Shown in pieces: positions 50,001 to 60,400 of a stretch of 64,000 nucleotides of DNA. The first letter of the stretch is position 1. Every line of letters starts with the position of its first letter. The stretch is from the NCBI GenBank assembly GCA_964023205.1, contig OZ026842.1:4691067-4755066 (forward strand), in the 5' to 3' direction. The notes below the pieces were generated by a model that worked only from the letters and a program-made list of their open reading frames with translations, made no database searches and had not been told where the DNA came from. Made by a program: the position numbers and the translations under genes. The DNA is from Lutraria lutraria. Taxonomy: Eukaryota; Mollusca; Bivalvia; Venerida; Mactridae.

Positions 50001-53000
50001 GTAAACAGAGGCCACCATCAGGGTAGGAAATGTGGCCTTTAATAACTGGTGGTCTTTATTCAGAGTATTTTTGTTCTAAATAAACAGTGACAGTTTTGTA
50101 AAGAATGGCCTTTATTCACAGTGTCTTTTATTCGGAGGCAGGATGCTTACGCAGGATTGACTGTAATTAGACCAACATAACGAATGCTTTTAAAAATGAT
50201 AGTTTTTAACGAAATAAACATTTCCACCTAATGCACTGACCAATTTTTCGTGATCAAACAAAAAAAAATTTAACTAGTGATAAAGTATGTCCTCAAATTA
50301 CGGTAAACATCCATTCACTAAAATATCTACGAAAGTTCAGCAAGCAAACAATAAAACTAGAATATAAGTAAATTTATTAAAAGATGAAAGTATTTTGTAC
50401 GTTTTATCTTTTTCATTAAGTTTGGAATGTATATGATCAACAACAGAAGAACGAGACGAGTTATGGTTCATCGGATATCGGAGTGGAATATCCAGAATCT
50501 GTGACATCATCTCAACCAGGTGACACGTGTAACCCAGAGCAACAGAACACATTGTGTCATCTTGACCTGTCAAAATATAACAAATAAAATACAATATGTT
50601 ATAGGTTCTTATTATACCTCAGTGTTATTTACAATGTTAATCTTCCATAGGCTACCATGACATTTTAGAGACTGTCAGACCCAGTGGGGAAAAATACTGT
50701 CGGAGTCAGAAAATACCGTCTCCCGCTACCATAGGTACAAAATGTTTGAAAATTTTACTGTACCATTCGCTTATGCACAGTATCTTTTTTTGCATTTCCC
50801 TTGTAAACAGACCCCTAAATCGTCAATAAAGTTAATATTAAAACAATTGATATCTACATCTACATTCAATCTGGTACTCCCAACAATCAATTGATGATTA
50901 TGACTTGGAGGTTATATATAAGATGACAAGAATTACAGAAAGATGACATACCTTGGAATTGTTCAGAGTTAGGAAGATGCACACCACATATATACAACTC
51001 TTTACCCTTCTGTAAAAATAAAACAACATACTATGTACTAACAGTAAAACATGTCATCACAATCATCGATTACAAGTAGCATTTGGCCTATCTCGAGGTG
51101 CTTATATCATTCATATGTAATATAATCATAAGTTTACATGTCAGTGTTTTTCTACATGTTTTTGAAGTTACCCAACAACTGAATAGAATTTTAATCAAAA
51201 CACTTATTTGTCACAAATTCATGTTAGCAATTAAAAATGTCTGATTTACACTTTTTCAGTCTTAGTCAATTTTTGTCTTGTAAATATTTTCAAGACCCGC
51301 CTCCATGGTCAGGTGTCAAGCATTCAAATCACTGGATACATTATATACATGGACACTACGTCATACCACAGTGATATCATCATAACAAAGTTTTTACAAT
51401 AATTCATACATATAGTTAAAAAGATACCAATAAATACACAATTTTGTGTAACTTCATATGTAACTACATGGAACTGCATTTATCGCGATTTCAATTTATT
51501 TATTCTTTTGATAGACTTTTAGCAATGTACATTATGACAGACTTTTAGTTACATTAACCAATTAAAACAAAGACGCAGGCATCAATACACAAAAAAATGT
51601 TCAATTTCTATAAAAGATTTTGTATACACACCTCTGTAATTGGATAAATATAAGTTGTTAATTCACTAATTAATTGTTTTTTACGTATCAGTAACTGATA
51701 ATTCTCCTTAATAAATTTTTCTCTCGTTTGGTAATAAAGTTTTCTTTTTTCATCCAAATGAGAAATCTTTCTGGATAGTTCCTGAAACTTCATCTTCAAA
51801 TCTCCACCTGGTGAAAACAATTTCAATCATGTCATACAGCCTTTTAGTAGAATTATAACTAGAATTCTATCCATAGAACACAAATGACTCCACTATAAAA
51901 CAAGAGTGCCAGGTCACAAAATACAGTCACGTAAAAAATAATTTTTTTCAAGCGTCAAGAGGCATAACTCAGAAGTGCCTAGGCTGATCGGGCTGGTAAT
52001 CGAACTTGACTGATATCTCATGGCCATAAACATTTCCATTAAGTTTGGTGAGGATCGCAATAAAAATGTTTGAATTAGAGAGCGGACACTGTTGTGGAAG
52101 CCGCCCGCCAGCCTACCCGCCATGAATGTTGCCATAATACGACCAGTTTTTCAAACAGGCGTATAAAAAAGAAGACACAATAAAGTGGGTAATATATCAG
52201 CTTAGGGAAATTTTGAAGGTGTTGTTAAAGAGAGGTTGTTGCTCTACAGAGGGCCGCTCTGGAGAGGTTGTACTGTACTTTAAACACGTATTCAATCAGA
52301 TTATTATCTATTTTAAGTAATAACAAAAGTGAGTTATAGAAATACTGCAGTTACTTTTTTCATGGGTTGTTTTACGACAATTTTCATGAACATCTTTCTG
52401 GTGTTGTAGTCTATTCATTTGCCAAGACAGTTCTGCCTTTAACAGTCCAACTTTAAGTATAGAATCTTCTCTGGTTGATAACTACAATATAAACATCCAC
52501 ATATCATTAGTATACATGGACTGAATCCAGATACATATCTTGCATGAAAACAATAGTAGCAGATGATGTACAGTGACTATTCAATATTATTGCGGAAATA
52601 AGAAGAAAACGACACTCTTCACAAAGGAGTTGTCAGCAAAACAAGTAACCAGCTCGGCCAATTCGGACAAAAACTCGGCAATACAGGAATTATGCATTCC
52701 CATTGGTTAAAAACTCGGCACAATATGGAATTATGTAATGCAGGCTTTTCATTGGTTGTTAAAACTCTTCATAATATGAGTGAAGGCATAAGAAAAAACA
52801 CTAATGGTTGCCATTTTTTTCAATAAACTTTCCAAACAAGCAGCAATTCTTGAATATTGAATATTAGACAGTTTAATAAAAAAAACTTTTTAATTAGGGA
52901 AATTCGTATTAGCCGAGTTATTAATCCTCAGGCCAATACAGTGAAACTCAGACAAATAGCTCAGCCAATATGAATTTTCCTAATTAGCAACCTTATAGTA

Positions 53001-56000
53001 TATAGTGATACCAATCACACTATTTTTAACACAAAATTCTTTTTTACCGGTACTAATAATTTCTGGTTCATGTAGTAAAAGGCTGATTAACAATGTTTTG
53101 TCAAAAACAAACCTTTTTAGATTTTTCCAAGGATGAGAGTAATTTATCTTCTATGGAAGAATGAACACGTTTGACCGAAACTTGCATCTGACTGATAGCC
53201 AACAATACAGTGTGTATTCTGTAACAAAAAAAAAACAGATAAAATCAAGGACTTATATACATACATGGATTCGCAACTTCCGTATTAACAGTTAAAAGTA
53301 AAAAAAAATTCATCAGGCTGTTTTTTCACTACTGACGCGACTGAGAGAAAAATGTCTCATTTTTTGGCATTGTAAATTGCCACCCCCTACAGAGTTCGCC
53401 CGACGTCTTTTACTTTTTAATGACAGCAAAATGTAACATTACTGACTTTTTCGGATTTGTAAATGATTCAGCATTGCAGTTATGTAAATTGCATAACTAA
53501 ATACACAATATCATCGGAGCAGTACAGGAAATAACGCGAAAATCAACGAAAAACATATCGCTCCGCTAGATGGCGCTATTGAACGGTTTCCATGGAAATA
53601 TCATTTGAATATATCCTTTCTGCGTTAGCCAAATACATTAAAAGTTGTTCATGCAAAATTTATTTATTGTATGTTGACGTCTAAAAAAATGACCATTTTT
53701 CTGGAGGAAACCCGCGATCCACCTTAAGGAATTTGTTGCATCCTTTACAAATTTCCCGTGCCCAATTGCCAGAGTTTTTTTAGTATAATCAATTTCGTAA
53801 ACACCCGATTACAGCTGTCGGACATTGCCGAGTATATAGCAATGCATTGTGGGATCGTCTAACAATATTGTTTTAGCTATTTTTAGCAGTTGCGAATCCA
53901 TGTATGTATATAAGTTCTTGATAAAATTAAGTATTTTACTTTTGTAATTCAACATGACAATCTATGAAGATCTGATAATAATAAATCCACTACTCAAAAT
54001 TAGTATTATTTTAAACCATAGATAATAAATGTATAAAATCCAGTTACATTTGTTTGGAGGAATTCATTTTGTTAATAGAATAACATTGACCATCTTAAGT
54101 TGTTTGTAATACATCTTGTTTACATAAAACAATATAACTAAATGATTAACAAGGAGAGAAAATATTGATAATATCTACCATCCATATATTCGACAAGTTA
54201 TAAACAATATGATAGTAGAAAGCATGAATAATCAGAAGTAAAAGACTGAAACATGAATCAAATACAGTGTAATTTTCCTTCTTAGTTAGGTACTGGAAAA
54301 AGGTACCTTCCCAATTTGAAAAAAACAACAATTTTCCCAAATTCAAGGAAAGAAAAAACAATTTTTTTGACCGGCAGAACATGATTTTTATGAATGCTTT
54401 TACAATCGAGTACATCGGTCTGGTTCTCACTTTGATCTTTTTGAGTACGAGGGATGTCCTTTAAGTATGTAGACTTTTCTCCTAACTCTAAAGTCTTTTA
54501 TGATAACTGAATGATGATTTGCATAGACGATGTGACGCTTAGAAGTGCACATATAAATGTTTCCATGACAACCAGTAGTGCAATGTGGCACACGAGTCAT
54601 TTGAATAGTATGTGTGGATAAAAATGCTAAATAAAACAACTTAAAAGTATATATACCTGTATTATATAATTATACTTTATATATATATCATATCATTATA
54701 GAAGTCTTGACAGATAGAATCTGAAGGACAACAATCAGTGAAAGAATCTCACCTTGATAAAGAGTTCACAGTGTAAGAATTACGTATAACAGTACCGGGA
54801 TCAACCAACCATACATGCTGTTCTGTGTCAATAGGTTTCTGTATAAGAATATCAAAAATATTTTTGTAATGTCTTCAAAACTCAATCAGGGGTGTAGCTA
54901 GGTTCAAATCTAAAGTGCTCCCATATAAATGGGAATAGAGTCAGGGGCGCTTTCCCATCATCCACTAAAGCCAAATATGATGCAAATAATTATTATGTTT
55001 CAAACACATTTTATGGGATAGGAGAGCAACGAATCACTGAAGTTTTAATATAATAACTGAATGCACGGCTTCAGATCGATTATCTGTTTTGAATCTGGTG
55101 TTTTCGGTTCGATCAGTCTTTGAAGTAATTTTTGTGGCAGGTTGCCCGCCTTAATACTTTATGAAGGAAACTCTCTAAAACTAGGTTGTCCCCCATAAGA
55201 TTTAAAGAAGGAGAAAAATGCTTTCGGGCTGGGGGAAACCCACTAATTTGAAGACCGTTTGATATATCTAGACATTGTCATATAGCGCATGCTCGCTGTA
55301 ATATTATCCAATCAGCGCACATCATTTCATTCTCAGTGTCCCACGTAAACAAAAACAAAAAGGCGGACTCCATCAGTGTCAGTAAAATCAAATGTCTGGT
55401 GACATTTTGCATTAGAGAAACAATCTGGGGTGGTTGACAAGTCGAATGTTATATGAAGCGTCAGCAAAGAAAGTGTAAACTACCTAACGGGCATGACAAC
55501 AAACATCTTTCAGCATTTAACAGCAAAATGACTTGAAGGAATTATCTTTACGGCATTTCAAGTCAATTTAAAAAAATTCCTTATGTACTCTATTTAAGTC
55601 TTTTTGATGTAGAATCAAATTGAGTATTCAATAATCCAGAAGGTTATATCCAGATTTTAACCGATCCGTAGGGTACCTGAATTGTTGCAGCTCTAGTATG
55701 AGATAATGCTGTGCTATGCGCCTGCCGTTGGATTAGCGGAAATTATCACAAAATATGAACTTCAAATTATCCTTCACTACACAAGTTTTACTGAGTCTAG
55801 TAATAAAACACTTTTCATGTCACAGTATACTATGATGTCAGGTTGATACACATATACAAGTAAATAACAATAATTGCTTGAGATGGAACAATGAATAAAT
55901 ATATATAGTTGCTCAAACAGATAATAGTGAGAACACTAATTGCCAACAAAAGATTTCTAACCTCAGGTACAACAAAATATTTGTCAAACATTCCGACCAT

Positions 56001-59000
56001 CACCATGTTTGATATTGACATCACCTTATCTCTCTGTACCTAAAATTGACAAAAAAAGATTTTAAAAAAACTTCTTCTAATCCAGTTAACAAATAATGAA
56101 ATAATACAACAGAACATAGTGCTAAATGGTGTTTCCAGCAGAGTTTAAGTAAGGCATGACAATTTTAGTGCTAAAAAGGGCACTTTCAGAGTGTGTTTCG
56201 TACCATTCAGGGCAAGTTGCCTGGTTTCTCATTTAGTTAGTGTTGTTACTCATCACAGGCTGAGCCCAGTCTTTGAATTAATTTGTTGTAACAGGTTGCC
56301 TGACTCTATACTTTATGAAGGAAACTCTCTAAAACTAGGTTGTCCCCAAAAAGACTTAACGTATCTGGCTTGGTTAAAATCGCTAAAATAACGTAAAATG
56401 ATATTTTATAGCTCTACATAAACATGAAGTCATAGTCTTTTTTTGCGTTTAATTATTTTGAATTATAAGAAAACAGCCACACATAACTTCATAGATGATG
56501 GAATTTTATAATTAGTTAATGTTTGAATGTTTTTACAATCAAATTGTTAATATTCACCTTTTCAGAAAAGTAGACAAGACCAGACAGATGTATATGCCAA
56601 TCTACCAATAAATATGGTGTAGCTTCCATCGCTCGCCCATCTTTCACCCATACAAGTAGGTAAAAATCTGAACACACTAAGTTAAGGAGTATCAACTTAA
56701 TAATACATACAAATCATTCAACTGCCAGACAATAAAAAATCATGATAAACTATTTAATATACGTCAAAATTAATCATTACAAAGTCCAAAATTTATTATT
56801 ATAATATTTATTTAACTTAGGTCCAAAATGTATAATTATTATTTTATAATAAAATATTTAATTTAAGTCAAAATTTATAACTTTTGTCCACAGTCATGGT
56901 CAAGTTAAACAATCATGTATAAATATTGCACATAGACACGGTCTAGTTAAACAGTAATCTATAAACATTGCATATAGACACTAAATTCTATAAACACTGT
57001 ACATGGACATTGTCAAATTTGGGAGTAAATACTGATCTGAGACAATTCACACATGTACATTACCACTGGAACCTGTAGATTTAGAATCAAGTATAAAGAA
57101 AAAGGATACCACTTCTTTGAATATCAATCACATCTTCAAATCTACTAACATCAAAACTTTGCCAGGCAGGATTCTGTAACAGACAAAGAATGTAATATAT
57201 ATATGCATTTATGATTTATAATAATAAATAATGGAAGTATTACAGTCAAATATACTTCACTACAAAAGTATGAAAAGTATGCATGATTATAATCGCCCTA
57301 ATACTGCAGGGTTTTCATTTATATTCAGTACAACAGTTTTCTTATAAAAATATCAGATTTAGCTGAGGGTCAAGGGGGCCGCCTACTTAAATATCATACT
57401 TAAAAAAAATTCTAACTTCATGGATTGTAACAGATTGTTTTGCAATTTTATTCGATGGTTTTCATTGGCAATCGGTTCTTAATAAAAATCCTGTATTAAT
57501 ATATTGACATCTTCTGTGGACAATTTAAGTTATCTAAAGGTTTAAAATCATCTAATCAATTGACAAGTTTACTATTCTTTCTTAATTTTCATATTATATT
57601 GATTTGTATGAGAAAGTACAAATACAGAAATAAATGTTTCACTTACTAATGATCCAGAAATAATTTCACTTCTGTAAAACTCTAAAACAAAGAAATGTTC
57701 ACTATCAAAAAAAAATTCTACAAAGAATACTCTTTTTGGACGTAAAATTGAAGGAACAATTGCTTAATCAAGGCTCTCATTTGACCCTTAAAATGGCATT
57801 CCGACTCTTGAAATTTGCCAAATAAAACTTCTGACTCTTTTGAGTATTTATAATAACAAAGGGTCAAATTTACTATTTCATTAGTAGGAAATTTCGTTGA
57901 CCCTTTAAATAATTATTAGCTAAGGATCATTTATTATTTATTAATTCATTTAAACAAGGACTTATATACATACATGGATTCGCAACTGCTAAAAATAGAT
58001 CAAACGATATCGTTCGGCGATCCCACAATGCATTGCTATATACTCGGCAATGTCCGACAGCTGTATTTGGGTGTTTACGAATTTGATATTATACTAATAA
58101 AACTTTGGCAATTGGGCACGGGAAATTGGTAAAGGATGCAACAAATTCCTTAAATATATTGAGATACATTTATAATCCACAAAGTCTAAGTATAAGCATT
58201 GAAAAAGGCATCAGTCGAACATTTTAAATTCCAAGATGGCGGACATCTATTATAATCCTTTCGTCTCCGAGATTAAACATTCGGAATACCACGGATATTT
58301 TCGCTGTTATTATCATTCGGATATCACGGATGTTTTCGTATTTTCGCTTTTGTAAACAATAGCTTGTATTCCCGTAGATTCACGTCTTATTATCGCGGGA
58401 TTTGATTCTTTTAAACTGTTAATACGGAAGTTGCGAATCCATGTATGTATATAAGTCCTTGATTTAAACATACAATTACATACAATAATTGTGTTACCTT
58501 TTAATTTCCTGTCTGTATGAAGAGTAAAAAATACATGCAGACAAGTGACATCCTTTCCTTTGAAACTTTTACATTGTAGATTCTTCAAACTTATATTACG
58601 AACATGACGTAAACGCTTCTGTAAATAAAATAAGCCGATCAGATTAGAAATGGTGACAATGAAAAAAGTCTCAGTGGTTTAAGCCTTTTATTGATGCTTA
58701 CAAAGGATGCACTATTGTTTGCATTTAGTGATAATCAAATCTAAATCTATCTCATATTTCTACAAAATGTAAGCATTTAAATTTCTTATTTCAACTATTT
58801 TAAATAGTTTTTATTTTTGCAAGGCCTGGTCTGATCAAATTTGAAACAAGATGAGAAAATACTAAGCAATTTTAAAATGGCAATGGCTGAAATAGTATCA
58901 AAACCATCTCATTCAGAACAGTCTTCATTCTTGAAATATTTGAATAAAAGATACTAATTTTTCATAATTGTATAGGTAGGAAATATCAGTTCTTGATGAT

Positions 59001-59492
59001 ATCCAATGTATATATTAAATATATCATCATATGGATTTTATACAGTATTATTCATATTTTATCATGGAAATTTATGCGTATAATAGGAAAACGAACGCAA
59101 CTCAGTTAGAGTCGTTTACCTGTTAGCTCTTCAAGAAAAAGTGACTTTGACGATTAATTGCAATGTACTAATTAATAAATTCATGATCGTCAAAGACCTT
59201 TGATTATGCAAGACGATGACAAAACGAAAGTGTCATCACCATAGAGAAACTGAATGGTTTGACTAATCAGGTTTGTTTTTAGACTAACCAAGGACTCGAC
59301 ATCTAATTTTACTTGTATTGAACTAGATTTAATATTGATCAGGTTGATCAGTGACTGTCACTTGTGTCAGTCTCACAGATATCAATTCAGTCTTTAGAAA
59401 CGGTAAAAAAATCAATAAACACAGATATACATTACCTGACATGTTGGTAAGTCGTACAGTGTACGGGTAGTTGATTTATTTACTTCAGTCAT
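47016..59492 (-). CDS. UVRAG: UVRAG, UV radiation resistance-associated protein (Beclin-1/VPS34 complex subunit)
   Basis: Complete gene of 15 exons, 660 aa: 59436-59492, 58498-58618, 57647-57681, 57110-57173, 56558-56667, 55962-56039, 54753-54838, 53113-53218, 52355-52481, 51632-51807, 50952-51009, 50401-50566, 49348-49426, 48888-48979, 47016-47643. Phases agree at every junction. Exon 4 uses a weak GTATCC donor. Residues ~20-150 form the C2-like region ([28 protein letters not shown]). Residues ~190-320 are coiled coil ending [15 protein letters not shown]. Residues ~325-450 carry the conserved [29 protein letters not shown] and [13 protein letters not shown]. Residues 452-660 are a Ser/Asn/Thr-rich tail in a single exon. 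Human UVRAG is 699 aa. The protein binds Beclin 1 in the class III PI3-kinase complex for autophagosome and endosome maturation. The introns carry several MITEs. Confidence 0.95.
47693..48082. repeat. Palindromic dispersed repeat, copy 3 (with insertion)
   Basis: Begins ACAGTAAAACCTCTCCAGAG and ends GCTTTGGAGAGGTTGCACTG, with GAGCAACAACCTCTC-type words inside and an unrelated stretch near 47765-47960 that may be a nested insertion. It lies in UVRAG intron 14. Confidence 0.6.
48390..48476 (-). repeat. tRNA-like SINE head
   Basis: Minus strand: TGGTCGAGTGGTTAAGGTCA (A-box) and GGTCATGGGTTCGAGCCCC (B-box), with a long variable region as in a Ser/Leu-type tRNA. No closing acceptor stem with CCTCCATGG, so it is SINE-derived. 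Lies in UVRAG intron 14. Confidence 0.6.
48517..48692. repeat. Palindromic dispersed repeat, copy 4
   Basis: ACAGTACAACCTCTCCTAAG at the left, GAGGTTGTTGCTCTAGAGAG in the middle and CTGGAGAGAGGTTGTACTGT at the right. The best-preserved copy of the family. Confidence 0.75.
49529..49865. mobile_element. TTAA-flanked MITE, best-preserved copy
   Basis: TTAAAGCCCCATTAGCTTTT at the left and AAAAGCTAATGGGGCTTTAA at the right: 20-bp perfect inverted ends including TTAA. The interior is shared with 21786-22133. It sits in UVRAG intron 12. Confidence 0.87.
49989..50162. mobile_element. Inverted-repeat element related to 28614-28778
   Basis: TACAGTCCAACCTGTAAACA at the left and GCAGGATTGACTGTA at the right, with GTGGCC(T)TT...ATTCAGAG words inside as in 28614-28778. 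UVRAG intron 12. Confidence 0.6.
52189..52276. repeat. Palindromic dispersed repeat, right half (copy 5)
   Basis: ATATCAGCTTAGGGAAATTT through AGAGAGGTTGTTGCTCTACA and CTGGAGAGGTTGTACTGTA matches the right half of copy 2 (35710-35791). UVRAG intron 9. Confidence 0.7.
53246..53920. mobile_element. Transposon-like element, ~32-bp inverted repeats, 7-bp target duplication
   Basis: CAAGGACTTATATACATACA with TGGATTCGCAACT at the left and the inverted version at the right (AGTTGCGAATCCATGTATGT, ATATAAGTTCTTG). Flanked by ATAAAAT on both sides. About 675 bp without a transposase frame. UVRAG intron 7; same family as 57955-58461. Confidence 0.85.
55118..55258 (+). repeat. Dispersed repeat copy 2 (see 3613-3770)
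   Basis: CTTTGAAGTAATTTTTGTGG, CAGGTTGCCCGCC, ACTTTATGAAGGAAACTCTC, AACTAGGTTGTCCCCC and CCCACTAATTTGAAGACCG match the copies at 3613 and 56268. Confidence 0.65.
56268..56358 (+). repeat. Dispersed repeat copy 3, 3'-truncated
   Basis: CAGTCTTTGAATTAATTTGT, ACAGGTTGCCTGACTC, ACTTTATGAAGGAAACTCTC and TAGGTTGTCCCC match the copies at 3613 and 55118; the tail is missing. Confidence 0.65.
57955..58461. mobile_element. Second copy of the CAAGGACTTATATAC element, 7-bp target duplication
   Basis: Termini as in 53246-53920 (CAAGGACTTATATACATACA ... TGTATGTATATAAGTCCTTG), flanked by ATTTAAA on both sides. Shares sub-terminal sequence with the other copy in inverted orientation (GCAATGTCCGACAGCTGTA versus TACAGCTGTCGGACATTGC-type). 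Its right end stops 37 bp from UVRAG exon 2. It accounts for most of the apparent open frame overlapping that exon. Confidence 0.87.
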
Positions 59493-60400
59493 AATGTCAA
59501 TAGTCAAATTTATCCATAAATATAACTAATATCTTATTTGAAGTAACTGCCCATACTTCCGCCATGATGACCTAAATCAATCACGTGATAGTCATGTGAC
59601 CCAAATGAATCTTGGTTCGATTTTAGTGGTCTGATACCTATTTAGTAATTTGTCACACTGAACAGTTATCACGCGTCACCTATCTGTCAAATCAAATCTT
59701 CCTTATTAGTGATTTTTCTCTAACTAATTGATAAAATGAAATTGTCATCTTAGAAAATTGCGAGATACTGAATCAACTAGATTCCTTTGACATGTTTGTA
59801 ACAGAAAATTGTGAGTAGATTGTTTCTAAATCTCTAAACAACGCACATTTGTTAACAGTTTAAACTCACTGTTTACCTGTTTACTAACTGTTGTATAACT
59901 AGTAATTGTACTCATGTATGTAAACATGTGACTCTGTACATAGTTATCAGTTCTAAATTCATGTAACATTTCAGAGAAAACTCTGGTCGATGACTCAAAC
60001 ATTCGTGTTCATTTTCCTTTTAAATGCACACTTCTATAAAACTTGTGTACAGTGGGATGAGTTATAGTAAAATCTATCAACATGAACTAAAATATACCTT
60101 CAACAGGAGAAAGTAAAGAATATTTTGCCAATGTTTTAGACTACCCTTAGTTTCAAAATTTTCCTTGTAAATGCTTTCGATTAAGTCTGTATATATATAG
60201 CGTTCTGGAACCCATGTGAAATGATCTACTTCAATAGACGCATGAACAAGCGTCTTAAGCTGTTGACTTTGAAAGAGGACAATTCCATAACTAAAATGGT
60301 CTACAAGATGAAATAAAAAGGACCAATTTATTTATGGTACCCAGTACTAGCCTTTTCGTATAAGTAGAAAATTCTTCAGAATTAATTTAGTTACTTTAAT
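59493..60400. other. UVRAG upstream region
   Basis: Presumed 5' UTR and promoter. Apart from the E-boxes I see no TATA box near the start codon and no other gene. Confidence 0.45.
59581..59600 (-). promoter_or_regulatory. Two E-box sites upstream of UVRAG, CLEAR-like
   Basis: TCACGTGA (59581-59588, palindromic) and GTCATGTGAC (59591-59600) lie about 90-110 bp upstream of the UVRAG ATG. The TFEB/CLEAR consensus is GTCACGTGAC: the first carries its full eight-base core, the second differs at one base. In vertebrates UVRAG is a reported TFEB target. A regulatory role here is inference. Confidence 0.5.
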
